A DNA stretch of 64,000 nucleotides, from NCBI RefSeq assembly GCF_003993795.1, contig NZ_RWKV01000015.1, positions 310,001-374,000 on the forward strand, written 5' to 3'. Every line of letters begins with the position of its first letter. Position 1 is the first letter of the stretch. The DNA comes from Aquabacter cavernae. Lineage in GTDB: Bacteria > Pseudomonadota > Alphaproteobacteria > Rhizobiales > Xanthobacteraceae. Made by a program: the position numbers and the translations under genes. Under the pieces are notes generated by a model, which saw nothing but the letters and a program-made list of their open reading frames with translations, was not told where the DNA came from and did not search any database. This document shows, in pieces, positions 52,132-61,885 of this stretch.

Positions 52132-54809
52132 ACGCCCCTCTCACCGCCACCCCTGCCGTGCGCACCACCTGCCCTTATTGCGGCGTCGGCTGCGGCGTGA
52201 AGGCGACGCCCGATGCCGCCGGAGGCGCGCGCATCGCCGGGGACGAGACCCATCCCGCCAATCTCGGACGGCTCTGCTCCAAGGGCACGGCGCTGGGCGA
52301 CACGATCGGGCTCGAAACCCGGCTTTTGCACCCCATGACGCGCCGCGCCGACGGGCGGCTGGCGCGCACCGGCTGGGACGAGGCGCTGGACCATGTGGCG
52401 CAGGGCCTGCGCGAGACGCTGGAGCGGCACGGGCCGCAGGCCATCGCCTTCTATCTGTCGGGGCAATTACTCACCGAGGACTATTACGCCGCCAACAAGC
52501 TGGCGAAGGGCTTCCTCGGCACGTCCAACGTGGACACCAATTCGCGCCTCTGCATGGCCTCCTCGGTGGCAGGCCACAAGCGGGCCTTCGGCTCGGACAC
52601 GGTGCCCGGCTGCTATGAGGACCTGGAGAGCGCCGACCTCATGGTGCTCGTGGGCTCCAACACCGCCTGGTGCCACCCGGTCCTGTACCGCCGCATGCTG
52701 GCGGCGCGCGCGGCGCGGGGCACGAAGATCGTTGTCATCGATCCCCGCCGCACCCAGACGGCGGAGGATGTGGACCTGTTCCTGCCTCTCGCCCATGGCA
52801 GCGACGCGGCCCTGTTCGGCGGCCTGCTGGTCCATCTCGCGGAGACCGGCGCCGTGGACGCGGCCTTTGTGCGCGATCACACCAGCGGCTTCGGCGAAGC
52901 CCTGGCCCGTGCCCGCGCGCTCACACCGGACGCTGCCGCCACCGCCCGCGCCACCGGCCTCGCGGAAGCCGATGTCGCCCGCTTCTTCGCCCTGTTCCGC
53001 GACACGCAACGCACCGTCACCTGCTATTCCCAAGGGGTGAACCAGTCGGCCCGCGGCACCGACAAGGTGAACGCCATCCTCAATTGCCACCTCGCCACGG
53101 GACGCATCGGGCGCGAAGGCATGGGGCCCTTCTCCCTCACCGGCCAGCCCAATGCCATGGGCGGGCGCGAGGTGGGCGGGCTCGCCAACCAGCTCGCGGC
53201 CCATATGGGTTTCACGCCGGCGGAGGTGGACCGGGTCCGCCGCTTCTGGGACGCGCCCCACATGGCAGAGCGCGAGGGGCTGAAGGCGGTGGACCTGTTC
53301 GACGCGGTCGAGCGGGGCGAGATCAAGGCGCTCTGGGTGATGGGCACCAATCCCGCCGTGAGCCTGCCGCGCGCGGATGCCGTGCGTGCGGCGCTGGGAA
53401 AGCTCGACCTGTTCGTGCTCTCCGAGAATGTGGTTGGTAACGACACGTTCGAAAGCGGCCCGCATGTGGTGCTGCCCGCCTCCGCCTGGGGCGAGAAGGA
53501 CGGCACCGTCACCAATTCGGAACGGCGCATCTCCCGCCAGCGCCCCTTCCTCTCCTGCGCGGGGGAAGCGCGGCCCGACTGGTGGGCACTGGCGCAGGTG
53601 GCCCACCGCCTCGGCCACGGCCTGGCCTTCGCCTGGGCCTCGCCCGCCGACATCTTCCGCGAGCATGCGGCCCTGTCCGGTTTCGAGAATGGCGGCACGC
53701 GGGACTTCGACATGTCCGGCCTCGCGCATCTGAGTGACGGAGCCTACGAGGCTCTGGAGCCGGTGCAGTGGCCGGTGCCTGCCGGTGCGAAGACCGGCCC
53801 GGCTCGCCTGTTCGCGGAGGGCGGCTTCTTCACGCCCGACCGGCGCGCCCGCTTCGTGGTGCCCGAGGCCCTGGCCCGTCCCGAGACCACGGACGACCTA
53901 CCCTTCATCCTCAATACCGGCCGCATCCGCGACCAGTGGCACACCATGACGCGCACGGGCCTCTCACCGCGCCTGTCCGCCCACTTGCCCGCACCTTTCG
54001 TGTCCGTTCATCCGGCCGATGCGGCGCGGCGCGGCCTGGCCGCCGGCGACCTCGCGCAGGTTCGCACGCAGCATGGGACGAGCCTGCTGGAAGTGCATCT
54101 CGACGAGGGGCTTTCCCCCGGGACTCTGTTCGCCCCGATCCATTGGAGCGACGCCAATTCCTCGTCCGGCCGGGTGGGTTCCCTGGTCCAGCCGCAGACC
54201 GACCCCATTTCGGGCCAGCCGGATTCCAAGGCGACACCCGCCGCCATTGCCCCCGTGGAAGCGCCCTATCACGGCTTCCTGCTGGCCCGTACGCCGCTGG
54301 AGCCGCCGCCCGGCGCCTGGTGGACGCGCCTGCCCGTGGAGGGCGGCTTCGCCTGGCGCCTCGCCAGTGCCGAGCCGCCGGAGCGCTGGCAGTCCTGGGC
54401 CATATCCCACATGGCCGAGAGCGATGTGGCTGATCTCGTGGACCATGCGCAGGGCCATTACCGGGCCGCCGCCTTCGATGCGGAGGGGCATCTGGGTTTC
54501 GCGCTCATTGTCGGTCCGCGCGGGGCGACGCCCGCCTGGGATGCGCTGAAAAGCCTGTTCGCTGCAGGCGCCGTTTCCGGAGCGGACCGGCGGCTGATCC
54601 TGTCCGGCCGCCGGGCCGGGCTCGATGCCGATCTAGGCCCGCTGGTCTGCGCCTGCCACGGCGTGCCGCGCGGCGCCATCGAGGCCGCCGTGCGCGGCGG
54701 CTGCGCCAGCGCGGAGGCGGTGGGCGGCAAATTGAAGGCAGGCACCAATTGCGGCTCCTGCCTTCCCGAGATCCGGGGGATCATCGCGGATATGCGTATT
54801 TCGGCGTGA
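52128..54809 (+). CDS. nasA: Assimilatory nitrate reductase catalytic subunit
   Basis: 893 residues. Cytoplasmic molybdenum enzyme that reduces nitrate to nitrite. The N-terminal [4Fe-4S] ligands are in TTCPYCGVGCGVKA and RLCSKGTALGD. Molybdopterin domains show RLCMASSVAGHKRAFGSD, LVGSNTAWCHPVLYRR, GPFSLTGQPNAMGGREVGG, VMGTNPAVSLPRADAVR and, in the dinucleotide-binding C-terminal part, NTGRIRDQWHTMTRTG. The tail (about 845-893) is a BFD-like [2Fe-2S] site with CACHGVPRGAIEAAVRGG and GTNCGSCLPEI, which accepts electrons directly. It needs MoaA (encoded at 56608-57660) for cofactor. Last gene of the operon. Confidence 0.96.
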   Translation: MNAPLTATPAVRTTCPYCGVGCGVKATPDAAGGARIAGDETHPANLGRLCSKGTALGDTIGLETRLLHPMTRRADGRLARTGWDEALDHVAQGLRETLERHGPQAIAFYLSGQLLTEDYYAANKLAKGFLGTSNVDTNSRLCMASSVAGHKRAFGSDTVPGCYEDLESADLMVLVGSNTAWCHPVLYRRMLAARAARGTKIVVIDPRRTQTAEDVDLFLPLAHGSDAALFGGLLVHLAETGAVDAAFVRDHTSGFGEALARARALTPDAAATARATGLAEADVARFFALFRDTQRTVTCYSQGVNQSARGTDKVNAILNCHLATGRIGREGMGPFSLTGQPNAMGGREVGGLANQLAAHMGFTPAEVDRVRRFWDAPHMAEREGLKAVDLFDAVERGEIKALWVMGTNPAVSLPRADAVRAALGKLDLFVLSENVVGNDTFESGPHVVLPASAWGEKDGTVTNSERRISRQRPFLSCAGEARPDWWALAQVAHRLGHGLAFAWASPADIFREHAALSGFENGGTRDFDMSGLAHLSDGAYEALEPVQWPVPAGAKTGPARLFAEGGFFTPDRRARFVVPEALARPETTDDLPFILNTGRIRDQWHTMTRTGLSPRLSAHLPAPFVSVHPADAARRGLAAGDLAQVRTQHGTSLLEVHLDEGLSPGTLFAPIHWSDANSSSGRVGSLVQPQTDPISGQPDSKATPAAIAPVEAPYHGFLLARTPLEPPPGAWWTRLPVEGGFAWRLASAEPPERWQSWAISHMAESDVADLVDHAQGHYRAAAFDAEGHLGFALIVGPRGATPAWDALKSLFAAGAVSGADRRLILSGRRAGLDADLGPLVCACHGVPRGAIEAAVRGGCASAEAVGGKLKAGTNCGSCLPEIRGIIADMRISA

Positions 54810-54818
54810 TGAGGCGCA

Positions 54819-54880
54819 TTTGCGCAACCGGATGTGCGCAAACACAGGAGGACAAGGCCGCGAAGGCGGCCTAGCTTGTC
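54819..54880 (+). terminator. Hairpins after the nitrate operon
   Basis: TTTGCGCA (54819-54826) pairs with TGCGCAAA (54835-54842), 9 bases past the nasA stop. GACAAGGCCGC (54851-54861) then pairs with GCGGC...CTTGTC (54866-54880), with a CTAG bulge. Neither has a long T-run. Together they are the likely end of the operon transcript. Confidence 0.45.
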
Positions 54881-54969
54881 GGCGAACCGGGCCGGGCACG
54901 GCGTATGGGTCAGGACTTGATCCAAGCGCCGCGCAAGACGGCCCGGACAGGCAAGGGAAACGCTTCGTC

Positions 54970-56043
54970 ATGTGGCCGTCCACCCGCTTCACCGACCTCG
55001 TCGAAACCGACCTCCCCCTCATCCAGGCGCCCATGATCGGCCCGAAGCCCGAACTGGCCCGCGCCGCCAGCGCCAATGGCGCGCTCGGCTCGCTCGGCTG
55101 TGCCTCCATGACGCCCGACCAGGTGCGCGCCGAGGCCGCCGCGATCCGCGCGGTGACGGACAAGCCGTTCAACCTGAACTTCTTCGCCCACACCCCCGCG
55201 CCCGAGAATGCGGAAAAGGCGGCCGCCTGGAAGGCGCGCCTCGCCCCCTATTATGCGGAGCTGGGCCTCGACGCCGCCGCGCCCATCGCCGTCACCAATC
55301 GCGCGCCCTTCGACGCCACCATGTGCGCGGTGGTGGAGGAGGTACGCCCGCGCGTGGTGAGCTTCCATTTCGGCCTGCCGGATGCCGGGCTCCTGGCGCG
55401 AGTGAAGGCGGCAGGCGCGGTGGTCCTGTCCTCCGCCACCACGGCGGAAGAGGCCGCGTGGCTGGAGGCCCATGGCGCCGACGCCATCATCGCCCAGGGG
55501 GCGGAAGCGGGCGGGCACCGGGGCATGTTCCTCACCGACGATCCCGCCCGGCAGGTGGGCATCTTCGCCCTGGTGCCGCAGGTGGTGGATGCGGTGAAGG
55601 TGCCGGTGATCGCGGCCGGCGGCATCGCGGATGGGCGCGGCATCGCCGCCGCCTTCGCTTTGGGGGCGGACGCCGTGCAGATCGGCACCGCCTTCCTGCT
55701 CACGTCTGAAGCCGGGCTCTCGCCGATCTATCGCGCGGCGCTCAAGGGCGCGGCGAGCGATGCCACCGTCCTCACCAATGTATTCACGGGTCGTCCGGCA
55801 CGCGGCATCGTCAACCGGATCATGCGCGAGGAAGGCCCGCTCTCGCCCCGCGCGCCTGCCTTCCCCACCGCCGCCCCGCCGCTTGGCCCGCTCAAGGCCG
55901 CCGCCGAAGCGAAGGGGCTCGGGGATTTCACGGCCCTCTGGTCCGGCCAGGCCGGGCGCCTCGCGCGGGAGGCGCGCGTGAGCGAGGTTCTGGAAACCTT
56001 CGTCACCGAGGCACAGGCGGTGATGGCGCGGTTCGGGCGCTGA
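54970..56043 (+). CDS. Nitronate monooxygenase (2-nitropropane dioxygenase family)
   Basis: 357 residues from ATG 54970. FMN TIM-barrel enzyme: LPLIQAPMIGPKPELARAAS at the start, GALGSLGCASM, NLNFFAHTP, ADAIIAQGAEAGGHRGMF with the catalytic-site histidine, VPVIAAGGIADGRGIAAAFA and GADAVQIGTAFLLTSEA for the phosphate. It oxidises toxic nitroalkanes such as propionate-3-nitronate to aldehydes or keto acids and nitrite. The nitrite released could feed the nitrite reductase encoded just upstream; it is separated by hairpins and 160 bp, so it is probably transcribed on its own. Confidence 0.9.
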   Translation: MWPSTRFTDLVETDLPLIQAPMIGPKPELARAASANGALGSLGCASMTPDQVRAEAAAIRAVTDKPFNLNFFAHTPAPENAEKAAAWKARLAPYYAELGLDAAAPIAVTNRAPFDATMCAVVEEVRPRVVSFHFGLPDAGLLARVKAAGAVVLSSATTAEEAAWLEAHGADAIIAQGAEAGGHRGMFLTDDPARQVGIFALVPQVVDAVKVPVIAAGGIADGRGIAAAFALGADAVQIGTAFLLTSEAGLSPIYRAALKGAASDATVLTNVFTGRPARGIVNRIMREEGPLSPRAPAFPTAAPPLGPLKAAAEAKGLGDFTALWSGQAGRLAREARVSEVLETFVTEAQAVMARFGR

Positions 56044-56055
56044 CAAACCGGGGCC

Positions 56056-56463
56056 TCAGCCGCGCGAGAGGCCCTGGGCCTTCAGGGCCTCCAGATAGGC
56101 GCCGAACCGTTCCTCCTGTTCGGCGCCCAGGGTCCACAGATAGGTCCAGCTATAGATGCCGGTCTGGTGGCCGTCGTCGAAGATGAGGCGCACGGCATAG
56201 GAGCCCACCGGCTCCACCTGCGCGATGCGCACCATCCGCTTGCCGGGCACGGTCTGCTTCTCGTGGGGGGCGTGGCCCTGGACCTCGGCGGATGGGCTCT
56301 CCACCCGCAGATATTCGGCCGGCAGCGTGTGGCTTGCCCCGTCCTCGAACGTGACCTTCAGCGCGTGACGCTCCTCGATGACCCGCAATTCGGTGGGCCA
56401 GGGATCGACGGCGGGAGGGATGGCGGAGGGTGGCGTGGCGGAGGGTGGCGTGGCGGAGGACAT
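56056..56463 (-). CDS. DUF971 family protein
   Basis: 135 residues from ATG 56463. The core VDPWPTELRVIEERHALKV, SHTLPAEYLRVESPSAEVQG and GIYSWTYLWTLGAEQEERF is the DUF971 (gamma-butyrobetaine hydroxylase N-terminal-like) domain, often stand-alone and near iron-sulfur or molybdopterin genes. The N-terminus is extended by SATPPSATPPSA, encoded by a 15-bp tandem repeat. It diverges from moaA and converges with the nitronate monooxygenase gene, 12 bases apart. Function is unproven. Confidence 0.85.
   Translation of the reverse strand: MSSATPPSATPPSAIPPAVDPWPTELRVIEERHALKVTFEDGASHTLPAEYLRVESPSAEVQGHAPHEKQTVPGKRMVRIAQVEPVGSYAVRLIFDDGHQTGIYSWTYLWTLGAEQEERFGAYLEALKAQGLSRG
56421..56459. repeat. 15-bp tandem repeat within the DUF971 gene start
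   Basis: TGGCGGAGGGTGGCG at 56421-56435 and 56436-56450, plus a partial copy at 56451-56459. It encodes repeated Ser-Ala-Thr-Pro-Pro and could vary in copy number without a frameshift. Confidence 0.7.
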
Positions 56464-56607
56464 GGCTCGGCTCCGGCTTGGGCGCGGTCGGGCGCGATGC
56501 CGCGCCTTTGAGCGGGCGGCCCCTACCCATTCTTGCCCGGCATACGATATAATAGCTCCAGAATGAAGGGCGGCGTCAGACCGCCGCGAAGAGTCGGGAG
56601 CCTCAAG

Positions 56608-57660
56608 GTGCGTCCGTTTCCGCGTGATCTCAGCGATCGCAGCATGGTCGCCTCCGCTGTGCAGGGTCCGCTCGTGGACACGTTCGGCCGGGCCGTGACC
56701 TATCTGCGCGTGTCGGTGACGGACCGCTGCGACTTCCGCTGCGTCTATTGCATGTCCGAGCACATGACCTTCCTGCCCAAGCAGGACCTGCTGACGCTGG
56801 AGGAGCTGGACCGGCTGTGTTCCGCCTTCGTGGCACGGGGTGTGCGCAAGCTGCGCCTGACCGGCGGCGAGCCCCTGGTGCGGCGCGACGTGATGACCCT
56901 GTTCCGCGCCCTCTCCCGCCATCTGGAGACCGGGCGCCTGGAAGAGCTGACCGTCACCACCAACGGCTCCCAGCTCGCCCGCTACGCCGCTGACCTCGCC
57001 GCCTGCGGGGTGCGCCGCATCAACGTCTCCGTGGACACGCTGGACCCGGACAAGTTCCGCGCCGTGACGCGCTGGGGCGATCTCGGCAAGGTGATGGAAG
57101 GCATCGCGGCCGCCAAGGCGGCGGGCATCAAGGTGAAGCTCAACGCCGTGGCCCTGCGGGACGTGAACGAGCACGAGATCGCCGGCCTCATGGAATGGTG
57201 CCACGGGGAGGGACACGATCTGTCCCTCATCGAGGTGATGCCGCTGGGCGAAGTGGGCGCGGAGCGGGTGGACCAGTATCTGCCGCTCTCCGAAGTGCGC
57301 GCGAAGCTGGAGGAGCGCTATGCGCTCACCGACATCCCCTTCCGCACGGGCGGCCCCGCCCGCTACGTGGAAGTGAAGGAGACCGGCGGGCGGCTCGGCT
57401 TCATCACCCCCCTCACCCATAATTTCTGCGAGGGCTGCAACCGCGTGCGGGTGACCTGCACGGGCACGCTCTTCATGTGCCTCGGCCAGGAGGATGCGGC
57501 GGACCTGCGCGCGCCGCTGCGGGCCTCGGCGGACGACGCCCTGCTTCAGACGGCCATCGACGAGGCCATCTTCCGCAAGCCCAAGGGGCACGATTTCGTC
57601 ATCGACCGCACCTCGCGCACCCCCGCCGTCTCCCGCCACATGAGCACCACGGGCGGCTGA
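56608..57660 (+). CDS. moaA: GTP 3',8-cyclase MoaA (molybdopterin biosynthesis)
   Basis: 350 residues from GTG 56608 with GGGAG at good spacing; ATG 56644 (338 residues) and 56563 are alternatives. A radical-SAM enzyme that starts molybdenum cofactor synthesis from GTP. The SAM cluster cysteines are in CDFRCVYC, with [13 protein letters not shown] after. The second [4Fe-4S] site is [13 protein letters not shown] plus the following LFMCLGQ. The essential terminal Gly-Gly is present (STTGG). The product supplies cofactor to the nitrate reductase encoded 2 kb upstream. It follows a divergent 144-bp gap. Confidence 0.95.
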   Translation: MRPFPRDLSDRSMVASAVQGPLVDTFGRAVTYLRVSVTDRCDFRCVYCMSEHMTFLPKQDLLTLEELDRLCSAFVARGVRKLRLTGGEPLVRRDVMTLFRALSRHLETGRLEELTVTTNGSQLARYAADLAACGVRRINVSVDTLDPDKFRAVTRWGDLGKVMEGIAAAKAAGIKVKLNAVALRDVNEHEIAGLMEWCHGEGHDLSLIEVMPLGEVGAERVDQYLPLSEVRAKLEERYALTDIPFRTGGPARYVEVKETGGRLGFITPLTHNFCEGCNRVRVTCTGTLFMCLGQEDAADLRAPLRASADDALLQTAIDEAIFRKPKGHDFVIDRTSRTPAVSRHMSTTGG

Positions 57661-57741
57661 CCGGTACCGATGGGCGGAGGCATTGTTTCCGCCACCATCC
57701 CGAAGCAAAAGGGTCCGACACGATCGGAGCATGCTTCACCC

Positions 57742-58089
57742 ATGGCAGACGGACAGACCATCAGCTTCGCGGACTTCGAGAACGTGGATATCCGCGTCGG
57801 CACCATCATCGCCGCCGAACCGTTTCCGGAGGCGCGCAAGCCCGCCTTCAAGCTGCGCATCGATTTCGGCCCCGAGATGGGCGTGAAGAAGTCGTCCGCG
57901 CAGATCACCGTCCATTACACAGCCGAGACGCTGGTGGGGCGGCAGGTGGCGGCGGTGGTGAACTTCCCGCCGCGCCAGATCGGCCTCTTCATGTCCGAAG
58001 TGCTGACCCTCGGCTTCCCCGACGAGAACGGCGCTGTGGTGCTCATCGGCCCCAGCCTCCCCGTGCCCAATGGGGGCAAGCTGTTCTGA
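57742..58089 (+). CDS. csaA: CsaA-type tRNA-binding protein
   Basis: 115 residues from ATG 57742. A single OB-fold tRNA-binding domain: SFADFENVDIRVGTIIAAEPF, FKLRIDFGPEMGVKKSSAQIT, then VAAVVNFPPRQIGLFMSEVLTLGF and LIGPSLPVPNGGKLF (read as blocks). This matches CsaA, a small dimer with proposed chaperone or tRNA-binding roles. Length is standard. It sits 81 bases after moaA and converges with lpdA. Confidence 0.93.
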   Translation: MADGQTISFADFENVDIRVGTIIAAEPFPEARKPAFKLRIDFGPEMGVKKSSAQITVHYTAETLVGRQVAAVVNFPPRQIGLFMSEVLTLGFPDENGAVVLIGPSLPVPNGGKLF

Positions 58090-58107
58090 GCGTGCGCACC
58101 TAAACAA

Positions 58108-58135
58108 AACGGCGCGGCCCGAAGGCCGCGCCGTT
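58108..58135 (-). terminator. Terminator of lpdA, also reached from csaA
   Basis: A 12-bp stem, 58108-58119 with 58124-58135, with loop CGAA. On the minus strand it runs into TTTTGTTT (toward 58101), the better T-run, so it mainly serves lpdA. On the plus strand it lies 19 bases past the csaA stop. Confidence 0.85.
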
Positions 58136-58184
58136 GTCATTCTGCCACCGGCCAGTTCGCCCCGGCAGAAGCCGGGGCCGGGCA

Positions 58185-59585
58185 TCACATGTGGATGGCG
58201 CGCTTCTCCACGGCCATGGCCGCCTCCTTCACCGCCTCGGAGCGGGTGGGGTGGGCATGGCATGTGCGGGCGAGATCCTCGGACGAGCCGCCGAACTCCA
58301 TCAGCACCGCGCATTCGTGGATCATCTCGCCGGCCTCGACGCCGATGATGTGGGCGCCCAGCACCTTGTCGGTGGCGGCGTCCGCGAGGATCTTCACGAA
58401 GCCGTCCGTCTGGTTGTTCGCCTTGGCGCGGCCATTGGCGAGGAAGGGGAACTTGCCGACCGTATAGGCAATGCCCTCGGCCTTCAGCTCTTCCTCGGTC
58501 TTGCCCACGGAGGCCACTTCCGGCGAGGTGTAGACCACGCCGGGGATGACGCCGTAATTCACATGACCCGCCTTGCCCGCCAGAAGCTCGGCGCAGGCGA
58601 CGCCCTCGTCCTCGGCCTTATGGGCCAGCATGGGGCCGGCCACCACGTCGCCGATGGCGAAGATGCCGGGCACGTTGGTCTGGAAGTGGGGATCGATGAC
58701 CACGCGGCCGCGCTTGTCGGTCTCGACGCCGATCTCCGCGAGGCCCAGGCCCTGCGTGTAGGCGACGCGGCCGATGGCCACCAGCACCACGTCCGCCTCG
58801 ATCACCTCGGCCGCGCCGCCGGCGGCGGGTTCAACGGTCACCTTGGCACCCGTGCCGGACGTATCGACGCCCGTGACCTTGGTGCCGAGCTTGAAGGCCA
58901 CGCCCTGCTTTTCCAGGATGCGCTGGAAGCTCTTGGCCACCTCGCCATCCATGCCGGGCAGGATGCGGTCGAGGAACTCCACCACCGTCACCTGCGCGCC
59001 CAGGCGGCGCCACACGGAGCCAAGCTCCAGGCCGATCACGCCCGCGCCCACAACCACGAGCTTGCCGGGCACCTTGGGGAGGACCAGCGCGCCAGTGGAG
59101 GAGACGACCTTCTGCTCGTCAATGGTGACGCCGGGAAGCTGCGCCACGTCGGAGCCGGTGGCGATGACGATATTCTTGGTCTCCAGCTCGCTCTTGGAAC
59201 CGTCGGCGGCGGTCACTTCCACCTTGCCCGCGGCGAGGATGCGACCGGTGCCGAAATGCACGTCCACCTTGTTCTTCTTCAGCAGGAACTCGACACCCTT
59301 GGTGTTGCCGTCCACCGCCTTGTCCTTGAAGCCCAGCAGCGCCGCGTGGTCGAGCGTGGGGGCGGACACCTGGATGCCCATGGAGGCGAAGGAGTGGCCG
59401 GCCTCCTCGAACAGCTCGGAGGCGTGCAGCAGCGCCTTGGAGGGGATGCAGCCCACATTGAGGCAGGTGCCGCCGTGGGTGGCGCGCTTCTCCACCACGG
59501 CCACCTTCAGGCCGAGCTGGGAGGCGCGGATGGCGCAGACATAGCCGCCGGGGCCGGTACCGATGACGATGAGGTCGTAAGACAT
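58185..59585 (-). CDS. lpdA: Dihydrolipoyl dehydrogenase (E3)
   Basis: 466 residues from ATG 59585 ([19 protein letters not shown]). FAD-dependent enzyme that reoxidises the lipoyl groups of 2-oxoacid dehydrogenases with NAD. The redox disulphide is in [16 protein letters not shown], the NAD site [16 protein letters not shown], the second FAD contact [21 protein letters not shown], and the active-site His-Glu in [14 protein letters not shown]. It is on the same strand as sucB and sucA, so it is probably the E3 of 2-oxoglutarate dehydrogenase. A LysE gene lies between. Confidence 0.97.
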   Translation of the reverse strand: MSYDLIVIGTGPGGYVCAIRASQLGLKVAVVEKRATHGGTCLNVGCIPSKALLHASELFEEAGHSFASMGIQVSAPTLDHAALLGFKDKAVDGNTKGVEFLLKKNKVDVHFGTGRILAAGKVEVTAADGSKSELETKNIVIATGSDVAQLPGVTIDEQKVVSSTGALVLPKVPGKLVVVGAGVIGLELGSVWRRLGAQVTVVEFLDRILPGMDGEVAKSFQRILEKQGVAFKLGTKVTGVDTSGTGAKVTVEPAAGGAAEVIEADVVLVAIGRVAYTQGLGLAEIGVETDKRGRVVIDPHFQTNVPGIFAIGDVVAGPMLAHKAEDEGVACAELLAGKAGHVNYGVIPGVVYTSPEVASVGKTEEELKAEGIAYTVGKFPFLANGRAKANNQTDGFVKILADAATDKVLGAHIIGVEAGEMIHECAVLMEFGGSSEDLARTCHAHPTRSEAVKEAAMAVEKRAIHM

Positions 59586-59642
59586 GGACGTGCGATCCTT
59601 GGAAAGTGGCACGGCGCGGGGCCGCGCGGCGGACGAATGAGA

Positions 59643-60290
59643 TCAGGTGGCGGCCTGCCCCCGCTGGAAAGCGAGCCGCAGGCCCAGGAGGATGAGGGCA
59701 CCGCCCGTGAGGCGATTGAAGGTTCGGCCAAGCCGCGCGAGCATGGCCCGCGCGGCGCCGCCGGTGAAGGCGAGCGCCACGAGGCTGAACCACAGCGCCA
59801 GCAGGCCGCCCATGGCCACGCCATAGCCCGCCTGCAGAGCGAGCGGCGTCGTAGGGCTGACCAGCGTGGTGAAGATGGAGAGGAAGAACAGCACCGCCTT
59901 GGGGTTCAGCACATTGGTGAGAAAGCCCAGGGTGAAGCTGCCGAAATCACCCGCGACACCCCGGCGCGGCCCGTCTGCGACCATGGCGTCCAGATCCGGC
60001 GGCGGGGCGCGCCAGGTGCGAACGCCCACATAGATGAGATAGGCCGCTCCGGCCCATTTCAGAATGTTGAAGGCGAGCAGGGAGTGGGCCACCACGAGGC
60101 CGAGGCCGGCGATGGTGTAGGCGGCGTGAAACAGGATGGCCGATCCGACGCCGAGACTGGTGAACAGGCCCGCCCGGCGGCCCTGCGCCACGCTCTGGCG
60201 CACCACCATGGCGAAGTCCGGACCCGGCGTGACGGCCGCGAGGCCGAACACCGCCATGAGGGTCAGGAATTCCGCGAGATGGCTCGACAT
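59643..60290 (-). CDS. LysE family amino-acid/metabolite exporter
   Basis: 215 residues with about six membrane spans, inner membrane. FGLAAVTPGPDFAMVVRQSVAQGRRAG (in blocks near 15-40) and FTLGFLTNVLNPKAVLFFLSIF near 120 are the LysE/RhtB signatures. Exports amino acids or homoserine lactones; the substrate cannot be told. It is placed between sucB and lpdA on the same strand, 57 bases before lpdA and 89 after sucB, and may be co-transcribed with them. Confidence 0.92.
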   Translation of the reverse strand: MSSHLAEFLTLMAVFGLAAVTPGPDFAMVVRQSVAQGRRAGLFTSLGVGSAILFHAAYTIAGLGLVVAHSLLAFNILKWAGAAYLIYVGVRTWRAPPPDLDAMVADGPRRGVAGDFGSFTLGFLTNVLNPKAVLFFLSIFTTLVSPTTPLALQAGYGVAMGGLLALWFSLVALAFTGGAARAMLARLGRTFNRLTGGALILLGLRLAFQRGQAAT

Positions 60291-60379
60291 GAAGCGTCCT
60301 CGGCGAGGGCGGACGGCGCGCGGCCGTCCGCTTCGGCGGAGACCGGCGGCACCCCGCCGGTCCTGGGCTCAGGCGCCCG

Positions 60380-61600
60380 TCAGAGGTCCAGCACGAGACG
60401 CGCGGGATCCTCAAGGGTCTCCTTCACGCGCACCAGGAAGGTCACGGCCTCGCGGCCGTCCACGATGCGGTGGTCATAGGAGAGGGCGAGATACATCATG
60501 GGACGGATCACCACCTGCCCCTTGATGGCCACCGGACGCTCCTCGATGCGATGCATGCCGAGGATGCCCGACTGCGGCGCATTGAGGATGGGGGTGGACA
60601 TCAGCGAGCCGTAGATGCCGCCATTGGTGATGGTGAAGGTGCCGCCCTGCATGTCCTCGATGCCGAGCTTGCCGTCACGCGCCTTGCGGCCGTAGCCGGC
60701 AATGGCCTTCTCGATGCCGGCCACGGACAGTTCGTCCGCGTCGCGCACCACCGGGACCACGAGGCCCTTCTCGGTGCCCACCGCGATGCCGATATTGTAG
60801 TAGTTCTTGTAGACGAGATCGGCGCCGTCGATCTCGGCGTTCACCGCCGGGATGTCCTTCAGCGCGGCGATCACGGCCTTGGTGAAGAAGCCCATGAAGC
60901 CGAGCTTCGTGCCGTGCTTCTTCTCGAACGCATCCTTGAACTGCCCGCGCAGGCTCATGACAGCGGTCATGTCCACGTCGTTGAACGTGGTGAGCATGGC
61001 GGCAGTGTTCTGCGCGTCCTTCAGGCGGCGGGCAATGGTCTGCCGCAGCTTGGTCATCTTCACGCGCTCTTCGCGCACCGCGTCAACCGGAGCGGACGCG
61101 ACGCGGGGCACGGAGACCGGCGCGGGCGCGGCGGCCGAGGCACCGGCGGAGATGGCGGCGAGCATGTCGCCCTTGGTCACGCGGCCGTCCTTGCCGCTGC
61201 CCGACACGGCGGCGGGGGACACGCCGCTCTCGGCGGCGAGGCGGGACACGGCCGGGCCGTTCGCGCCGGAGGCGGCGGCAGCCGGAGCAGCGGCAGCAGG
61301 CGCAGGGGCCGGAGCAGCAGCGGGCTTGGGGGCCGCGGCGGCCGGGGCAGCAGCAGCGCCGGAACCGGCACCGATGGAGCCCAGCAGCGCGCCGACGCCC
61401 ACCGTTTCACCGTCCTTCGCCACGATCTCGGCCAGCACGCCGGAGGTCGGCGCGGGCACTTCAACCGTGACCTTGTCGGTCTCCAGTTCCACCAGCGGCT
61501 CGTCGGCCTTCACCGCATCGCCGGGCTTCTTGAACCACTTGCCGATGGTCGCCTCGGTAACGGATTCGCCCAGCGTGGGCACGCGGATTTCGGTCGCCAT
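60380..61600 (-). CDS. sucB: 2-oxoglutarate dehydrogenase E2 (dihydrolipoyl succinyltransferase)
   Basis: 406 residues from ATG 61600. An N-terminal lipoyl domain with the modified lysine in [16 protein letters not shown] (near 43), an Ala/Pro linker (about 85-115), a peripheral-subunit-binding domain [21 protein letters not shown], and a catalytic domain ending with the active-site His in [16 protein letters not shown]. It is the core of the TCA-cycle complex that makes succinyl-CoA. It lies 285 bases downstream of sucA; that gap shows no gene. Confidence 0.97.
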   Translation of the reverse strand: MATEIRVPTLGESVTEATIGKWFKKPGDAVKADEPLVELETDKVTVEVPAPTSGVLAEIVAKDGETVGVGALLGSIGAGSGAAAAPAAAAPKPAAAPAPAPAAAAPAAAASGANGPAVSRLAAESGVSPAAVSGSGKDGRVTKGDMLAAISAGASAAAPAPVSVPRVASAPVDAVREERVKMTKLRQTIARRLKDAQNTAAMLTTFNDVDMTAVMSLRGQFKDAFEKKHGTKLGFMGFFTKAVIAALKDIPAVNAEIDGADLVYKNYYNIGIAVGTEKGLVVPVVRDADELSVAGIEKAIAGYGRKARDGKLGIEDMQGGTFTITNGGIYGSLMSTPILNAPQSGILGMHRIEERPVAIKGQVVIRPMMYLALSYDHRIVDGREAVTFLVRVKETLEDPARLVLDL

Positions 61601-61885
61601 CACATTCGCCCCCGGCGGGGGCCTCCCTACGTCTTCGGACCCACCGGATCATCTCCGGCGCAAAAGAAGCGGCGGAAACGACCGTCCCTTGCAGGGAAAG
61701 CCGACATCCGCCTCGATCACAGAAGCCCTCGTGAAAAGGCCCCTTGCCTCGTCTTCATTCCCGACCCCGTCCACGCCACGCCCGAGGCGCCGGAAGGATC
61801 GGTCGCGGGGCCAGCCGTCCCGGCAGCCCCGCCATGATCTCATGTCCGGGCGACGGTGACGCCGCCCGAACGAATATCCGAGCCC

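Noticed and set aside
56464-57732. Upstream extension of the DUF971 frame across moaA
   Set aside because: The extension is antisense to moaA; the family core begins after ATG 56463.
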